NCBI GenBank assembly: GCA_000697055.1
Contig: JNDT01001934.1
Span: forward strand, 62,001 to 126,000
Reading direction: 5' to 3'
DNA from: Saksenaea vasiformis B4078
Taxonomy: Eukaryota > Mucoromycota > Mucoromycetes > Mucorales > Saksenaeaceae
DNA length: 64,000 nucleotides
The stretch's first letter is position 1, and each line of letters starts with the position of its first letter. The notes beneath the pieces were generated by a model. The model did no database searches. It saw only the letters and a list, made by a program, of their open reading frames with translations, and was not told where the DNA came from. A program made the position numbers and the translations under genes. This document shows positions 23,452-36,100 of this stretch, piece by piece.

Positions 23452-25967
23452 GACCAGAATAAAAACAAAAGATGGAACGCTTTTTGCACATCCAAACATA
23501 TCATCTATTGAATACATTCGCGTGCTTTCTACATGACTGAATAGCGTTGTTTGCTGCGGTAAAAAAAATATACCGATAGTACTTGAAAATTACGACAATT
23601 CTTAAACACCTGCAGCACATTTCACGTACTACACTTGTATTCAGTAATCATTTCGATACCGATACTTGGGTTGAAGCTTGTTTTTGAAGTTGGTAGCGTT
23701 ACCGATCTTAAAAACCAGAAATCATACTTGAATACGAACCGTCGAATGCAAAAGAAAAATAAAACAAAAACACATAACAACAACAATAACTGTCAGATGA
23801 CATTGTCGTATTATGAGCACTTCTTCGTAGCTCTTGCTCATAAAAGTACACATGAATAGAAGATTTGATGAACTGCAGACAGACAACAAGCTCTTTCTAG
23901 GGATCTCGAATAGAATGATGGATATAAAACGATAGAAAGATAAGATCTGGACCGACAATCGCGGTACCTGAATATTACAACACACGTCTTTTGCTTTTAC
24001 AAGCGTTAAGTGTGCAACAAGCTTTTCTATGGTCTCGGGCACATATTCAAAATAGCGCAGACCCATGACAGGATGAATGATCCAGAACTACGGACATTTT
24101 AATTAATCACGTAAAACGCAACACTACAAACACTTGAAAAGCACTACGCAATGACAGCAGACGCAAATCCCGTTTTTTTTTATTTTCGGTTACACATAAT
24201 TAAAGCACTCCATATCTGACAGTTACCTTTAGCAATGAGAAACGGCAATTGATATCGCAGGAACCTTTTTCTTTCCGTGGATGAAATCCGACTGCAGTAA
24301 CGGATCAATTTCTGTATGCACTCAGCATGAATATCCGCAGTAAAATTTTACATTCTTACGACCGCGATTCCGTTGCATTCAGCTAAATGACCGAATTAAA
24401 TGACATTCGAATGTGTTAATGCCCTTTGCAACAAACCTTCGACATCAGAGATCACTTCAATCCACCCACCTTTTTTTCTTTCCTCAGAAATACTGCATTA
24501 TCTTTGGGGGAGTGACATAACGCGCTGGGGTTGATTTCTCAAGAAGCCTTTAAAAAGGCGTTCTTTTTTCCCTTTTTGTGTTTTTTTTTCTCTTTCGTTT
24601 ATATCTTCTTTTGGTAAATTTTCCTTTTTATACTTCTTGTTGTGCTCGCTGTCGGAGGCCAACATCATAATCATGCGTTCTTGTTGTCCTGGCCAGACAT
24701 ACACGACGTTGCAAAGAGCTGGCCACTCTTTGCTGATGATGCCGACAAAAGAGCTTTTCTTTTTATACCTCTTTTCTTTTGTACTTCTCTTCTTCTCTCT
24801 CTTTTGTTTTTCTTATTCTTTTTTAACTTTATCTTTTATCTCGTTCTTCTTCTTTCTCTTTATTACTGCTTTCCTCATTTCCTTATTCACTTGCTGCGGC
24901 GCAGCAACCCGGTAAGTCATCTTCCAAATGAAATCGTTTTTTTTACATGTTGCTTAGTTCCCGTAAACACGCGTATCTCATGTCTTTAACGCGTTTCTGT
25001 TTACTTGAACAAGGTATGTTTTATGAATCGATCGATCATTTATTTTTTTCTCATTAACTTCCACTTCGGATTTCGCATGCACTTTCAAGCGAACAGTCTC
25101 CACTTACCGGTCGGGCCCCGAACATTCCACCTTGGTCAAAGTAAGTAACATTGGATTGATCCGTACCATTAATTGTCATGTTAATTACGCATTGCAACCA
25201 TTCACGATCGCGTCGGTGTTATACAAACCGCAAATGCCGAATCAAATTAGGTACGTTTTTGTACTGTTTGTTTCACACGGTGTAACTCAACTATTATAGT
25301 TTACGACTCCGAGGCAGGTACCATCCATCCATCCTCTCCTTCCGCTTCGCTTCCGGCGTCAGAATTTGCATAGTCTACTGAGTCTCCACGATCGGTCTTC
25401 CTTTCCAAGGTATGTTTCTTGTGTTTAATTTCTTTTTTTCTTTTTTATTAACCACTTGTATACGCTCTCGATCATGGTACGGCGAGTAGATAACAACTCG
25501 CTGTACTTTGTTCATGCTTTTTTTTGTAGAGACTTGGGACTATGCAAGTCCATGGCCGTGGCTTTACACCATCTATATGCTGCCAGTCCTCCATTGGTCG
25601 TCATCCAGTAAGTTATACGTCACCGTGCCGAATTTCCAAAGTCGCCCTTTAGGACCTTGGTCCTTTTGGCTGAACTGGTTTCTGAGGAGGAGGAGCTGGT
25701 CAGTAGGTAACTTCGAGAGAGGTTATCTGGCGCATCGTCTTAGGATTAGCGGATTCCTGTCCCGGGATGAAACTTCACAATCCTTTGACGATTATGATTA
25801 TGGGATTTCGCGTGTCCATTGGATTGATCAGGCTCCTTTGGGTCGGGTATCGGCTTCCCGGTATTTTTTTCCGGATTGGAGCTTCAGCTGACTGGTTTTC
25901 ACCTTTATGGAGTTGGCCAACACGCGCGGGCCGGCCATGTTCCCAGGGAGGTATCCTTAAACTACGT
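23452..25967. other. gene-poor region, part possibly upstream extension of repeat copy A
   Basis: No gene is supported. 24570-24900 is an unusually T-rich block with weak Phe/Leu frames. A near-palindrome (GCCTTTAAAAAGGC, about 24546-24559) precedes it and a perfect odd palindrome (TTGCTGCGGCGCAGCAA, 24890-24906) follows it. The repeat that continues at 25968 almost surely extends upstream here, but its left boundary cannot be set because its second copy is cut by the window edge. Confidence 0.4.
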
Positions 25968-27033
25968 GGCAGCGTGCGTTCTGAGGACAGTCAGTCCGGA
26001 GGAACTGTTCTTGGGGTATTCGCCTGACCGGCTTTCTCTTCATTGAGTTCTCTTCATTGAGTTAGCCTGCGCACGTCTCAGGACTTTGGTCTTGTGGGGA
26101 TGGAAGGTTCCCAGAGATGATTCTTTAAAATACCTCCCTTTTAGCTGTGCCGCAGCCTCAGAGGTCAGTTAACGCATTGTCCTGTGGATCTGATCTATGG
26201 GTTCGGCTGATTCCTGGTACTGAATCTGTCCGTATAGCTGTCACTCCGGTTTGATAGCCGACATGCGCTTTTTGTTAGAACATTTGTTCGACTGGTTTAC
26301 ATGACACCAGAGAGTAATGTCTAAAGTCGATGTATTCGTCGGTTCCGGGGGGCGGGAACTGGCGGGCACGGTTCCTGACAGCATTTGTCTGTCAGAGCTG
26401 GATGCGTCCATCTGGTTCAGCTGGTGTACGATCCTCTCTCTCCATGGAGGGTCGGATCGCGGAGGTAGGTTGATCTCGCAAACGATCAACCCATGATCAA
26501 CCCCTGCATCGGCGGATGCATCTCCATGTCACGGCGATGGGATGATGCCGGCGGATGGAATGACAAGCACAACGGGAGAGGGGTTTTAGTGGAGTATCAC
26601 TCTACTTTCTCTTCAGCCTTCTCTTCAGCGAAGGCGTTGAACCTGTCATGGGTTGTGATTTCCCCTCTTCCCCGGAAACAAAAAAACAAAAAAACGACGA
26701 ACAAGACGAACAAGAACAGGAATAATAAGGTAAGTAAGAAGAGGATGGTTAAGGAGAGGACGGTTAAGAAGAGGACGGTTAAGAAGAGGATGGGTAAAAA
26801 GAGAATGATTAAGAAGAGGATGAGTAGGAAGAGGGTGGGTGAGAAGAGGATGGGTAAGAAGGGGAACAAGAAGACGAACAACAAGAATCTGTAAGCAATT
26901 GATACATCGTCCGTCTTAGACCGGTAAGTCTTATGCGGGAGAGGTAGTTATTATTGGACACGGGTGTCTATGGAAAACATAGGTAGAAGTGAGGTGAAGA
27001 GGACGTCAACCGGAAGACAAAAAGATGGAGGAG
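25968..27033 (+). mobile_element. dispersed repeat copy A, LTR-like
   Basis: About 1 kb here is the reverse complement of 62961-64000 at very high identity outside the minisatellite; only scattered substitutions and a C5/C6 length change were found by eye. The shared part includes a tandem TCTCTTCATTGAGT pair near 26035, an inverted short ORF (26489-26241), a 15-bp minisatellite and a GC-rich end. The end in copy B reads TGTCAACA on this strand, typical of an LTR terminus; copy A has the decayed form GACGTCAAC. No integrase or reverse transcriptase is visible, so a solo LTR or a non-autonomous element fits best. The left limit given is only where the comparison runs out. Confidence 0.75.
26734..26868 (+). 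repeat. 15-bp minisatellite in repeat copy A (about 9 diverged units)
   Basis: Nine 15-bp units of the type GTAAGAAGAGGATGG, with most units differing from each other by one to four bases. Because 15 is a multiple of three, the array reads through as a five-residue basic repeat. Confidence 0.9.
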
Positions 27034-28485
27034 GAGGACCGCGATAGTTATTAGTCAGGTTGACCGAGTTACAGCAAAGAAAAGTTAAATAGATAGCAGT
27101 CTGAAAGATGGTTTATAAATTATTTTTACAATGCTATTAAAAATTGATATTATTCATCCGAGTACCGAAGAGCATCTTTTTGGTATTACTGGAGAAGGGC
27201 GTAAGGAAAACCGCAGACAATTATGAACTTACGGGAAAGAAAACTCTAGAGCCTTGACAGGGTACTAGTAAGGACTCGCTGCCAATACTACGTTATCAGG
27301 TCGGTCCTACAAAACTTCTTAAAGAAAGCGAGATATAAAGCTTGGAGGGAGGGCACTGTGCGCGGAGAGACAATCGCCCGTTACCTTTGAAAATCCTGTA
27401 TCTGCAGTATCGCGCGGATCTGCAGGCGAACAGCATAACGTTTGTCGCCGTCCAAAAAAAAAGTATCGTTATACAAAGTGGTACAAATTGCTACAATAAT
27501 ACATATGTTAGTTGGTTTAGAAAGTTCGACAGAGCAGTGTAGTTGAATTGGTCAGTGCGCTTTCCTCTGTATGAGAAAGAAACGAAAGCAGCGAGGTCAG
27601 ATTCCAGTGTATCACTAAGGCTATCCGTTTGGTTGTTCGAGATGGAACGTTACCTTTCATGATAAAGCGTAATTGCCAGCAAAAACGCTTTGTTCACTAA
27701 ATCTGCGATGACCAGCCTTCTCAACTTTGCGCTTCAGACTTGTTAACTACTTGAAGGTATCGTCTTTGTTACACTGGAATCGTGTGATTCATGTCTACTC
27801 TTATAAAACCCCGCTGCTCATGTTAAAATAAATGTACTGCCAGATAAAGGAAAACATATCAAGGTTTACGTGGTAGTTGAATGGGGTCATGTCCGTGCTG
27901 TGCGATGACTTGTCTCACACGGCTAACCTAAATATGTCTAGAGAGATGGAGCGTCCTTGAAATGAAAACAGCAATATCAACGAAAAGGTCAAGTCTCGTA
28001 AAAAAGCTTTTCTGTTGCATGTATCTGGGGCTGTCTGAAAAAGATGTCAATGTGTGGGAAAAACATGGCATTTCCGGAATTCATTTCCTGCTTGTGAAAC
28101 ATTTCGTCCTTGTCATTCTCGTGATGCCAAGATCATTTGTTGGCTTAGCCTTTTCTATTAGTGAAGAAGAAGTGGTAGAAACCAAGCGTCGGAGAAAGGC
28201 TGCTTGCAGCGGAAGAAATTACTAAACCCTCTGTCATAGTTAATGTTACTTAACAAGTACAATAATGGATTACCATCTGGATAGCGGAACTCTGATTCTG
28301 CAGAGTTGTGCAGACATGGGACATTTCGGAGACCATGTCAACGATAGGGAAAAAAAACCCCAACCTCGGCAAACCGTTCAACCGGTCCACGTCGGAAACT
28401 TAAATGTTTCGATCGACATGCCCTGCCGGGAAAAATAATCTTCCTGGCTTTTATTTTATTTCTTTACCTTCGACATTTCCCTACC
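27034..28485. other. gene-poor region upstream of the transcription factor
   Basis: No gene is supported. It contains the tRNA-like element described separately and presumably the promoter of the downstream Zn(II)2Cys6 gene. An 87-codon frame at 27962-28225 has no recognisable features. Confidence 0.45.
27533..27612 (+). other. tRNA-like sequence with pol III box A and box B
   Basis: TAGTTGAATTGG at 27540-27551 matches the internal box A consensus, and GGTCAGATTCC at 27595-27605 matches box B at nine of eleven positions, 55 bp downstream as in tRNA genes. Between them CTTTC and GAAAG can pair as an anticodon-like stem around CTGTA. The acceptor and T stems do not pair, so it is not an intact tRNA. 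It may be a decayed tRNA gene or the head of a tRNA-derived SINE. Confidence 0.35.
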
Positions 28486-31021
28486 ATGCCAGAGAATGGG
28501 AGCATGAACAAACGACAACGCGTTAGTAAAGCGTGGTATAGTAACAAAATAATTGGGCTGGAAGGACTGTACTAAGATTATGGAACAGTGAGCAGTGCAG
28601 GCGTAAAAAAGTCAAGTGCGATGGCACATTACCACATTGTTCCAACTGTGTTCTGTTAAATCTATCATGTACTTACAAAGAATCGACAAAGAAGGTAAGC
28701 ACGGCTGTTAAGCAGTAAAGTTGGGCTGAACATCTAATTTAGCGAGGCCCACCGAAAGGTTACATCGAGGCGATCGAAGGACGATTGCATAGACTGGAGG
28801 CTTTGCTTGGCAGCATTGTGCAGGACGACGATCCACGTTCACAGGCTATTCTAGCAGAACTGAATGCACCACTCGAAACGGCCTATGGAGAACTGGTTCG
28901 GCCACGTCCTATGCGCCGGACTACCGTCAATGGGTTCGAAGGATCGGCACCCCCAGAAGCATCGGCTCAGACGGCGCCCCAGCCGACAGAAAAGTTGCAC
29001 CAAATCGTTCCCACAGACTCCGAAGAAACAGCAAACGAAAACCTTGGGAATCTTTCAATTGATGAAAGTGGTCAACTACGTTACTACGGAAAATCGTCAG
29101 GTTACTACATGCTGCAAAATAGCAAGAATTTCCAAAATGGCGCTTTCCATTTCAATTCCAGAGGTTATCTTGCACGTCCCGGCGCTCAAGAAGGCGTGGC
29201 AAACGCTGCTACCGTGGATCCGTTTGAGATGCCACCAGACGACTTATCTGAGCACCTGCTGGATCTTTACTTTGCTCATTTCTACCCACTTCTTCCGCTC
29301 TTACACAAAAAGTCTTTTCTGGCGTCATTAAAAAGCAAAGACAATCGACCACCACCACTGTTGTTGAACGCTATTTATGCGGTTGCATCGCGTATCTCAC
29401 CGGACATTCGTGTCAGAGCTGATCCAGCCCTACCGGGTACATCGGGTGACGTCTTTTTCGAAAGAGCACGCATTCTCTTGGATTTTGAGTGGGATGATTT
29501 CCGAGTGTCAACTGTACAGTCGTTGTTGCTTCTAAGTAGTCATCAAAATGGCGCGTTGAAAAATATTCGGGGCTGGCTCTACAGCGGCTTGGTTGGGTTA
29601 TGCATTTGATGAACGTAACACTGATTCTGTTTTCTCCTTCGCAGGCTTTCCGAATGAGTCAAAATCTTGGGTTAAATCGTAATTGCGACGATTGGAACTT
29701 GTCAGATACGGAAAAAGAGGAACGAAAACGGGTGTTTTATTGTTGCTTTGTTTTGGATCGACTCACGTGTGCCATGCATGGCCGATCGCCTATGATCGAT
29801 GAACGCGATTATGACACACCCTATCCGGCGGAAAACGATGAAGACGACGAGGACAGAACACCGAGAATCATGGAAAATTTCCATCAACTTATCAAGATGT
29901 GCGAACTCCTCGGCGCCGTGCTACGCGATCTTTACATGGTCAAAGGGCGAAAACAACTCAAGGTCATGTCTTCTCCAGATAGTGTTATTTCCGCATTAGA
30001 TAGGGGTTTGAATCAATGGATGGCAAAACTACCTCCCTCCGTTCAGTACCGGCCACCTAATACGCGACTCAACGAAAAGGCACCCGCACCGTCACTGGAA
30101 CTATGTCAACTTCACATGTTGTTCTATACAACGCTTATTCTACTGCATCGTCCATTTATCCCTGGGCCGGACCAAACAGCAGCACCTTCGGTCTTCCCTT
30201 CCGCGTCAATCTGTACGTTTGCTGCCAACAAGATTCTGGATATTGTGGAATCCCTGATGGCGGAGGGACGGTTAACAAAAGTGAATAATTACGCGCTGTA
30301 TTTCATGTTCACGGCAGGGATTATTTTTATCAATGATGCAGCATCCTCCGACAGCATGTTCGCCTTTGAAGCGAAAATCAGTATCAACAAAATCATCCGT
30401 GCTATGGATACGATTGAGGCAACATGGATTACTTCAGCCCGACATTGCAATATTCTTGGCGAATTGGCAGGGTTAAGAGATATTAATCTGGAATGTGTCG
30501 GCGAAGATTATACAAGGGATCAGAAGGAAAAGGCACCCGCACCGCAGTCATTATCGATTGCTGTACCGAACTCACCAGAACCGGTAACAGAAACGCCACG
30601 TTCCATTCTTGACGAAGTAGCGCAAAGATATCCACACTACTTCTCAAAGTATGGCAGTAACATTCAAATCAGAGCGGATCCAGTGTCCACAGCGGGGAAC
30701 CAGTTCTCGACCGCGGCTTCAACGCCGCCGTTGATCAATCCCTTCTCAGCGCCGGACACAAAAATAAACACCAGTCAACCGTTTGACGCTGCAGGCACGG
30801 CATTCTGGGGTGTACCATCATCCTTTGATATCGACGAATGGACTAGCTATTTCAGCAACCAAAATTATCAGGCACACACACTGATTCCATCGTCTGTTCC
30901 ACCAACGACAAGTCTGGCAGGTTACACGGTCAATCGGTCAACTGTACTGGATAACAATCCGCTCCAACCACAGCAACAGCAACGACCACAACAACGGCAA
31001 CAACAACCGCCGTTATGGTAA
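28486..31021 (+). CDS. Zn(II)2Cys6 transcription factor with fungal-specific regulatory domain
   Basis: Nuclear DNA-binding regulator; targets unknown. Four exons (28486-28535, 28589-28694, 28743-29591, 29645-31021) give 2382 nt, 793 residues. The binuclear zinc cluster at about 15-45 has six cysteines: ACEQCRRKKVKCDG, then HCSNCVLLNLSC. A short linker and a leucine-rich dimerisation helix (IEGRLHRLEALLGSIVQ) follow. The middle homology (fungal_trans) domain spans about 220-560, with FAHFYPLLPLLHKKSF, FRMSQNLGLNRNCDDW, RVFYCCFVLDRL and RSPMIDERDYDTPYP, as in XlnR-like activators. The C-terminus is Pro/Ser-rich and ends in a Gln-rich run (polyQ with Pro), a plausible activation domain. I do not assign a specific orthologue. 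Confidence 0.92.
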
Positions 31022-32197
31022 ATCCTTGTAATTAAAAGCAGTTCTATTCCAAAAAAACTTTTTCCTCGGAATCTTTGTACAACAACAAATACATGTATTT
31101 TTGCACCAATTGAACAGGTTAAACATGGTTCCAGAAAAACTATCCAATGAGGCCATGAATGGGAAATAGATCTCATGCCAATCAAAGACGAAGCATAAAT
31201 AGAAACAAGTAACTGGCAATTAGGAACAAGCACCATGCTACAATTGACAATTCCTTGTTCTGTGATTAGCAGCTGATCTGTGAGACTTGGGGTCACTCGG
31301 ATGAATCTATTTTTTGCTCCACATGGTACTACATTTCCTGTGCTCTGGATTAATGGGGCGCCCTTCCCGCATAACTGAATCTGCGCGTGACAGATCAACA
31401 GAATATTAGAACAACAACAGGTCGCTCGCAATAGCACTGTGTGCGTGAATGTTTTTTCTTTTTTCTTTTTTGTTTTTTTTTGTTGATAGGATGTGCAAAC
31501 ATGAGTCTCGTATGGCTTACTATGACGGACCCTAAAAGTGAGATTACATCTTATTTCGATGTCAACACCGCTGGTCTGATCCGGTAAATACGCGTACTCA
31601 CTTTCACCTAATGAATTCTTTATCGCAACCGTTGTCTTCTGTACTTGTCGGAGATGGATGACGCTTACGCTCTTATCGACCATTTCCTGTCCAGTCTCAC
31701 GAAAATCTGTGCAATAGCACTCCCAAGTCGTTTGCCAGCGATTCGGAATAGGAATATTCCTCCGCTTATCTACTATCTTGAGATATCCTACGATCTCTGA
31801 TGCCTTAACAGTTCTCTTTATTACAAAGCCTTTCAAAGAGGAACAGTATACCTGCGATTATCTGTTTTAAGTCTCTAACTGTTTTTATTTACATGTATTC
31901 CTCCATGGTGAGACAAGGTTGTTTACAACACGTTCAGAAAAAGAGTGAAAGGAGATTATTACGTTGTGTTTTATAAAAGAAATAACTTTGCACCGATAAT
32001 CATGCGTTGTCTATACACAGCTTGTGATATATATTTTCGGCAATCTGGAAAGGGAACAAAAAAGTGCTTTCAGCACGTCAGGAAAATAGCGGTGGTGGCG
32101 AAGGGGAGCAGCTAAGTACTGTTTGGCTTATTGGCATGTTCTTGATGATGTCGTGAAATTATGGTACAAAGGAGTTTAATATACAGATCGAGGTGGT
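31022..32197. other. intergenic region with a doubtful antisense open frame
   Basis: A 304-codon frame on the minus strand (31836-30922) overlaps the 3' end of the transcription factor. It opens with TTG, not ATG; its last 33 codons are the antisense of the Gln-rich tail, and its middle is interrupted by a Lys run. I recognise no domain and do not call it a gene. Confidence 0.4.
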
Positions 32198-33181
32198 TTA
32201 TCTTCTAGCGCAACCTGCGCAAGTCCACATAACAAGACGCCAGACGACGGATATTCCTGCAAGCGCTGCAACGACTATACCACCGTAAAACATTCCATCG
32301 TGTACGACCTTCCCACAAATGGTTCCACATGCCTCTGAACCTGATGATGCGTTGCCTCCGGGGACCTGACTGGCGACTTGATTGGAAACATCATTGCATT
32401 GATTAGCACACTTGCCGCTGATCACCTGGGCCGCAATCATCAAAGCAATGCCAGCAGCCAAAAACGCGATTGAAATAATCATGCAGAAACAAGAACAACA
32501 TGTCATCGCTGGGTTGTAGCAGCAGCAGTTGCATCCACTGCCTCGATCGCGTTCCATATATGGTTTTGGTCTGTACGACTCGGCCTCGTTCTCGGGAGCT
32601 AGCGTAGGTTTGGCGTAATTTTGCTTCTTGTTGCTCGAGTAGCTTTTGTGCTCATCTTGCGGAGGTTGCACCATAGGAGCCTCTGGCGAGATCGGAGGTT
32701 CTGGTTCATCATGATAATCAACAACTGCACAGGCGTTGTGTGCATACGGGGTATTATATTGTGCCTCTTGCTGCTGGTGGTATTGATACTCGTACTGCTG
32801 TTGCTGTTGTACCTGCTGCATCTGCTGTCTGTGTTGCTGCTGTTGCTGATAGTCGTTCAAACTCATGGCCTGAGGGTCGTAGTAACCTTGTGTTCCAGAT
32901 GTATGGTCGACGGTCGACGCCGTGATTGGTACCGAGAAAAAGGCATCCTTGTTTTCAGCGCGATACGGTTCATGAACTGGCGTGTGTACCGCTTCGGGAA
33001 CTGGTTGCGGCATCGCGTAAGGTGTATTGTACACCTGCGAGGTTTCTGTCATGGTATAGGTGGTATCTTGCGGTAGTTGCTGTTGCTTGGCAGCATAGCC
33101 CTGATGAGAATCATCGGAAGGTAATGGTGGTGGTTTTGGGTACTGGCCAGCGTAGGGATCGTTGTGATCGTTATGGTACAT
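32198..33181 (-). CDS. orphan Gln-rich and Cys-rich two-pass membrane protein
   Basis: A single exon of 327 residues. The ATG at 33181 is preferred to farther upstream ones because the sequence before it looks like untranslated leader. The first 230 residues are hydrophilic and disordered: Pro/Tyr-rich, then a Gln-rich stretch (about 118-147). A cysteine cluster (SGCNCCCYNPAMTCCSCFC) abuts the first membrane helix (about 247-269), which may be palmitoylated. A 45-residue loop has four cysteines (CANQC, CGTIC), likely two disulfides outside the cell or in the lumen. The second helix (about 298-318) is followed by a short CAGCARR tail. The topology is tetraspan-like but with two helices only. 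The first residues MYHN also open the chitin synthase here, which I regard as coincidence. Confidence 0.7.
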   Translation of the reverse strand: MYHNDHNDPYAGQYPKPPPLPSDDSHQGYAAKQQQLPQDTTYTMTETSQVYNTPYAMPQPVPEAVHTPVHEPYRAENKDAFFSVPITASTVDHTSGTQGYYDPQAMSLNDYQQQQQHRQQMQQVQQQQQYEYQYHQQQEAQYNTPYAHNACAVVDYHDEPEPPISPEAPMVQPPQDEHKSYSSNKKQNYAKPTLAPENEAESYRPKPYMERDRGSGCNCCCYNPAMTCCSCFCMIISIAFLAAGIALMIAAQVISGKCANQCNDVSNQVASQVPGGNASSGSEACGTICGKVVHDGMFYGGIVVAALAGISVVWRLVMWTCAGCARR

Positions 33182-36100
33182 TTCAGAATAAGAGAAAACG
33201 AAGAAAGAAGAAGAAAAGGAAGCCGGAAGGAACAGAGTGTTCTTTAATGCTTTTCCGCCAAGAAAATAAGGCTGAGAACCTGACCAGTAAAAACAACGAC
33301 TAAATTTGCTTTGGTTATAAATAGTCGCTGATCTAACGGAACAGCTCCTCCTTGCGTACCTCCTATTAGCCACATCCATTTGTGTTACCTGAAGCCGCCA
33401 TTGCCTCAAACAGGCTAAGCCTTAAAGCCTAATGTCCGCGTTTCATTCTGTCACGAACTCCATCTACGAGGAAAGGTTAATCATTGACTAACATTCTGTG
33501 ACTATCCAGGAGCAAGGACCTTCTCTACGGATGGCACTCCGTTATTCCAGCATCGGATCCCGAATCCGGGCAGGCTGTTTCCGACCGGCTGCAAGCAACT
33601 TCAATCTCCGGTCAAAGACATGTTCATTCATTATACTTTATCGGTTTATTGAGATTACTATCATTTTATGGAGAAGTTATTGGGATAGATTGACAGGGGA
33701 GATTAGGAGCAAGATAACATGTCTTTACCTTCTCGATCAAGGTTTATTCAGATTAATCATGATAACGTAATGACTCCTAAGAAAAAAGTGCCTACTTAAG
33801 TTGATCGGCGACAGGCTATCTTGCATAAAAAATTTCGTATTCTTAGAACAACAGAAACACTGGATATCCAAATCTGTCGTTATGATAGACAGAAATCCAA
33901 CAAACATGGTCTTACAGTCTTGCACCTTGGTTGTAACAACTACAGATGGGATCAAGAATTTGCGTGTCATTCATTCAATGATCACCCAATCTGCGTGCCA
34001 TCACCATGTTTAACAAACGTTGGAGCAAATTATTCATATAGAATCCACGTTTACACTTTGTCAGTGGATAAGCCATAGGAGGAAACTTATTTACGGTCTC
34101 CGGGTTGTCGTTGTCTGCCATCACGGCAGTGACAAGGAAATCTTGGCCATTTTTGGATACAATGCATTCCTTGGAACGGTATATGCAAAAATAAAAAAAA
34201 TATCTATGTCAGTTAGACTTTGCAGAGTCTGTACCTTTACATTTGGGAATATTCTGGAAGCTGTTATTACGAGAGGCATAGAATAGGAAGGCGAACACCA
34301 GATCCACGTTAAGATAAAAGGCGGAAAGCGGAAAGCTCGTCTCCTTATATTTCCAGCCTACATTTGCATGACAGAACGGTTATGATAGGCTTATGATAGG
34401 GAAGTGCTTGATATATGAGACCGTTAATTCTGGGTAAAACCAACTTGCCAAGAACTGCGCAATTTTCGAGAAAATCAAACCCTCTCCTTATGCACCATGT
34501 CGTCATCTTTTACATGTGAGGCCCAACTTCTCCTTTCAGGAGAAAGGTCAGCGATAAGATCATACTGATTAAATGACACTTCGGTAGAGATCATTTTCTT
34601 CTTTTTTCAATTTGATGTGCTAGGGACATTTTCATCTTTTCCTTTTCTATTGACTTTCTGTATCCTAACAAACCACGGAAGGGCTTAGAGATATTTGGCT
34701 GAGCCTTAGTTCAGGTATCCGACAACTGTATCCGGACAGCGTCATTCGTTTGATCTGTATCATCGCAAAATGCTGTTGCAGTGCTTGTGCTTCCAAGCAA
34801 CCAGCACGACGAGCGGCAGATCCATGGAGAATTATTTTGCAGAATTTTCAAAAACTGTCATTTATGGCTTAGAAATCCGAAGTTGACATGCAAAGCGACG
34901 AACTGAAAACAAAAAAGAGCAAGAAGACTCGGGAGTTATGTGCCTGCAATCTATACGTATTTAAATGATATTTCCAGCTGCTGACAGTTATCCCATCAAG
35001 CACAGCAACTTTGTTTTTCTATCTGTTGATACGCAACAAGCGAGTCGTGGCTTATGGAGGTTCAGCAGCTCAAGTAAGAAGGCACGGTGTGTCCTACCGA
35101 CGTGAAAACAATAGCGTACTTCTCGTAATCACCGCTGTAATAATGAATTCTTCTTCTACATATGACATCTCAACCAAACTTCCATCTGATACTGGGATTG
35201 CTATCGTTAGGTACTGGTAGACGTGGATACCGCACGCATAACAGTAGCTATCAAATTCCTGTATCCACAGCTTCCGACTCACCCTACACGACGTAAAAAT
35301 AACCCACAGCATTACTTCTAATAATCCCCAGTCTGCTAATAACGGACAGGTCATGGGACACCGGTGTATCCTTTCGGTCAATAAGAGGTTAATGCAATAG
35401 CGTACACGGACCAAGCATAGCGTTCGAATGATAGCAGTTTGCTTATTGTCGCCAGTATGACGTGTCATCACGCGGCCTATAACCGTTGATCACCAATTTA
35501 CGGCTCGTACGGGGGTCGATCTTTATTCAGACTCTCTTTTAATATCATTCTCTACGAAAAAGTGGTCGATTGTTCTCGGCAAAGCACTCCAAAAGCATCC
35601 TTATCTCGGCACCTGAGTTAAGAGAATATACTTTAGTGAGCAGGTGCCCTACGGACCGCGAAAATTTCACGGGCATAAAATTAATCATTGGAATCCGCAT
35701 TTGACTGTAGTCCATACCTGGGCACCTGCACGGGCGCATAGGCCTAGCCCATTTTTCTTATGGGCTTGCGTTTGGTCCAATGGTGTGGCCTGCTCTGCGT
35801 GCTTTGAAGCTTGTAGTTAGATTGCGCAGGCTATCCGACACCTGTAGGATATAAAAAGGGTAAGAAGGTAAATCGAATGAACCGTTACAAAACAAACATA
35901 CCTATACCAAAAAAGCGTGATAAGACACGGTGTCGATGTCGTTTTATATGCAGAGATGGGAAGATGACTATTGCAGTTGCCCATCTTGACGTAAGTGACA
36001 AAGCGATTGGTTGAGACCAGTACTACTTTTGCAACGATGATGCTGCGTTCCACGGGAATTCAACAATACTGTGTATATAAAGAGCGCACTGCTGATCTAC

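Noticed and set aside
23722..24066. minus-strand frame with YFEYVPETIEKLVAHL
   Set aside because: The first 30 residues look coding-like, but no ATG context, splice partner or family was found; possibly a gene relic.
25508..26027. Trp/Arg-rich frames in and before repeat copy A
   Set aside because: No enzyme motif; the equivalent region of copy B is outside the window so coding conservation cannot be tested.
26241..26489. 82-codon frame conserved in both repeat copies
   Set aside because: A C5/C6 length difference shifts the frame after about 50 codons, so the sequence is conserved as DNA, not clearly as protein.
30922..31836. 304-codon minus-strand frame overlapping the transcription factor 3' end
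   Set aside because: It opens with TTG, contains a Lys run, and its C-terminus is the antisense of the Gln-rich coding tail.
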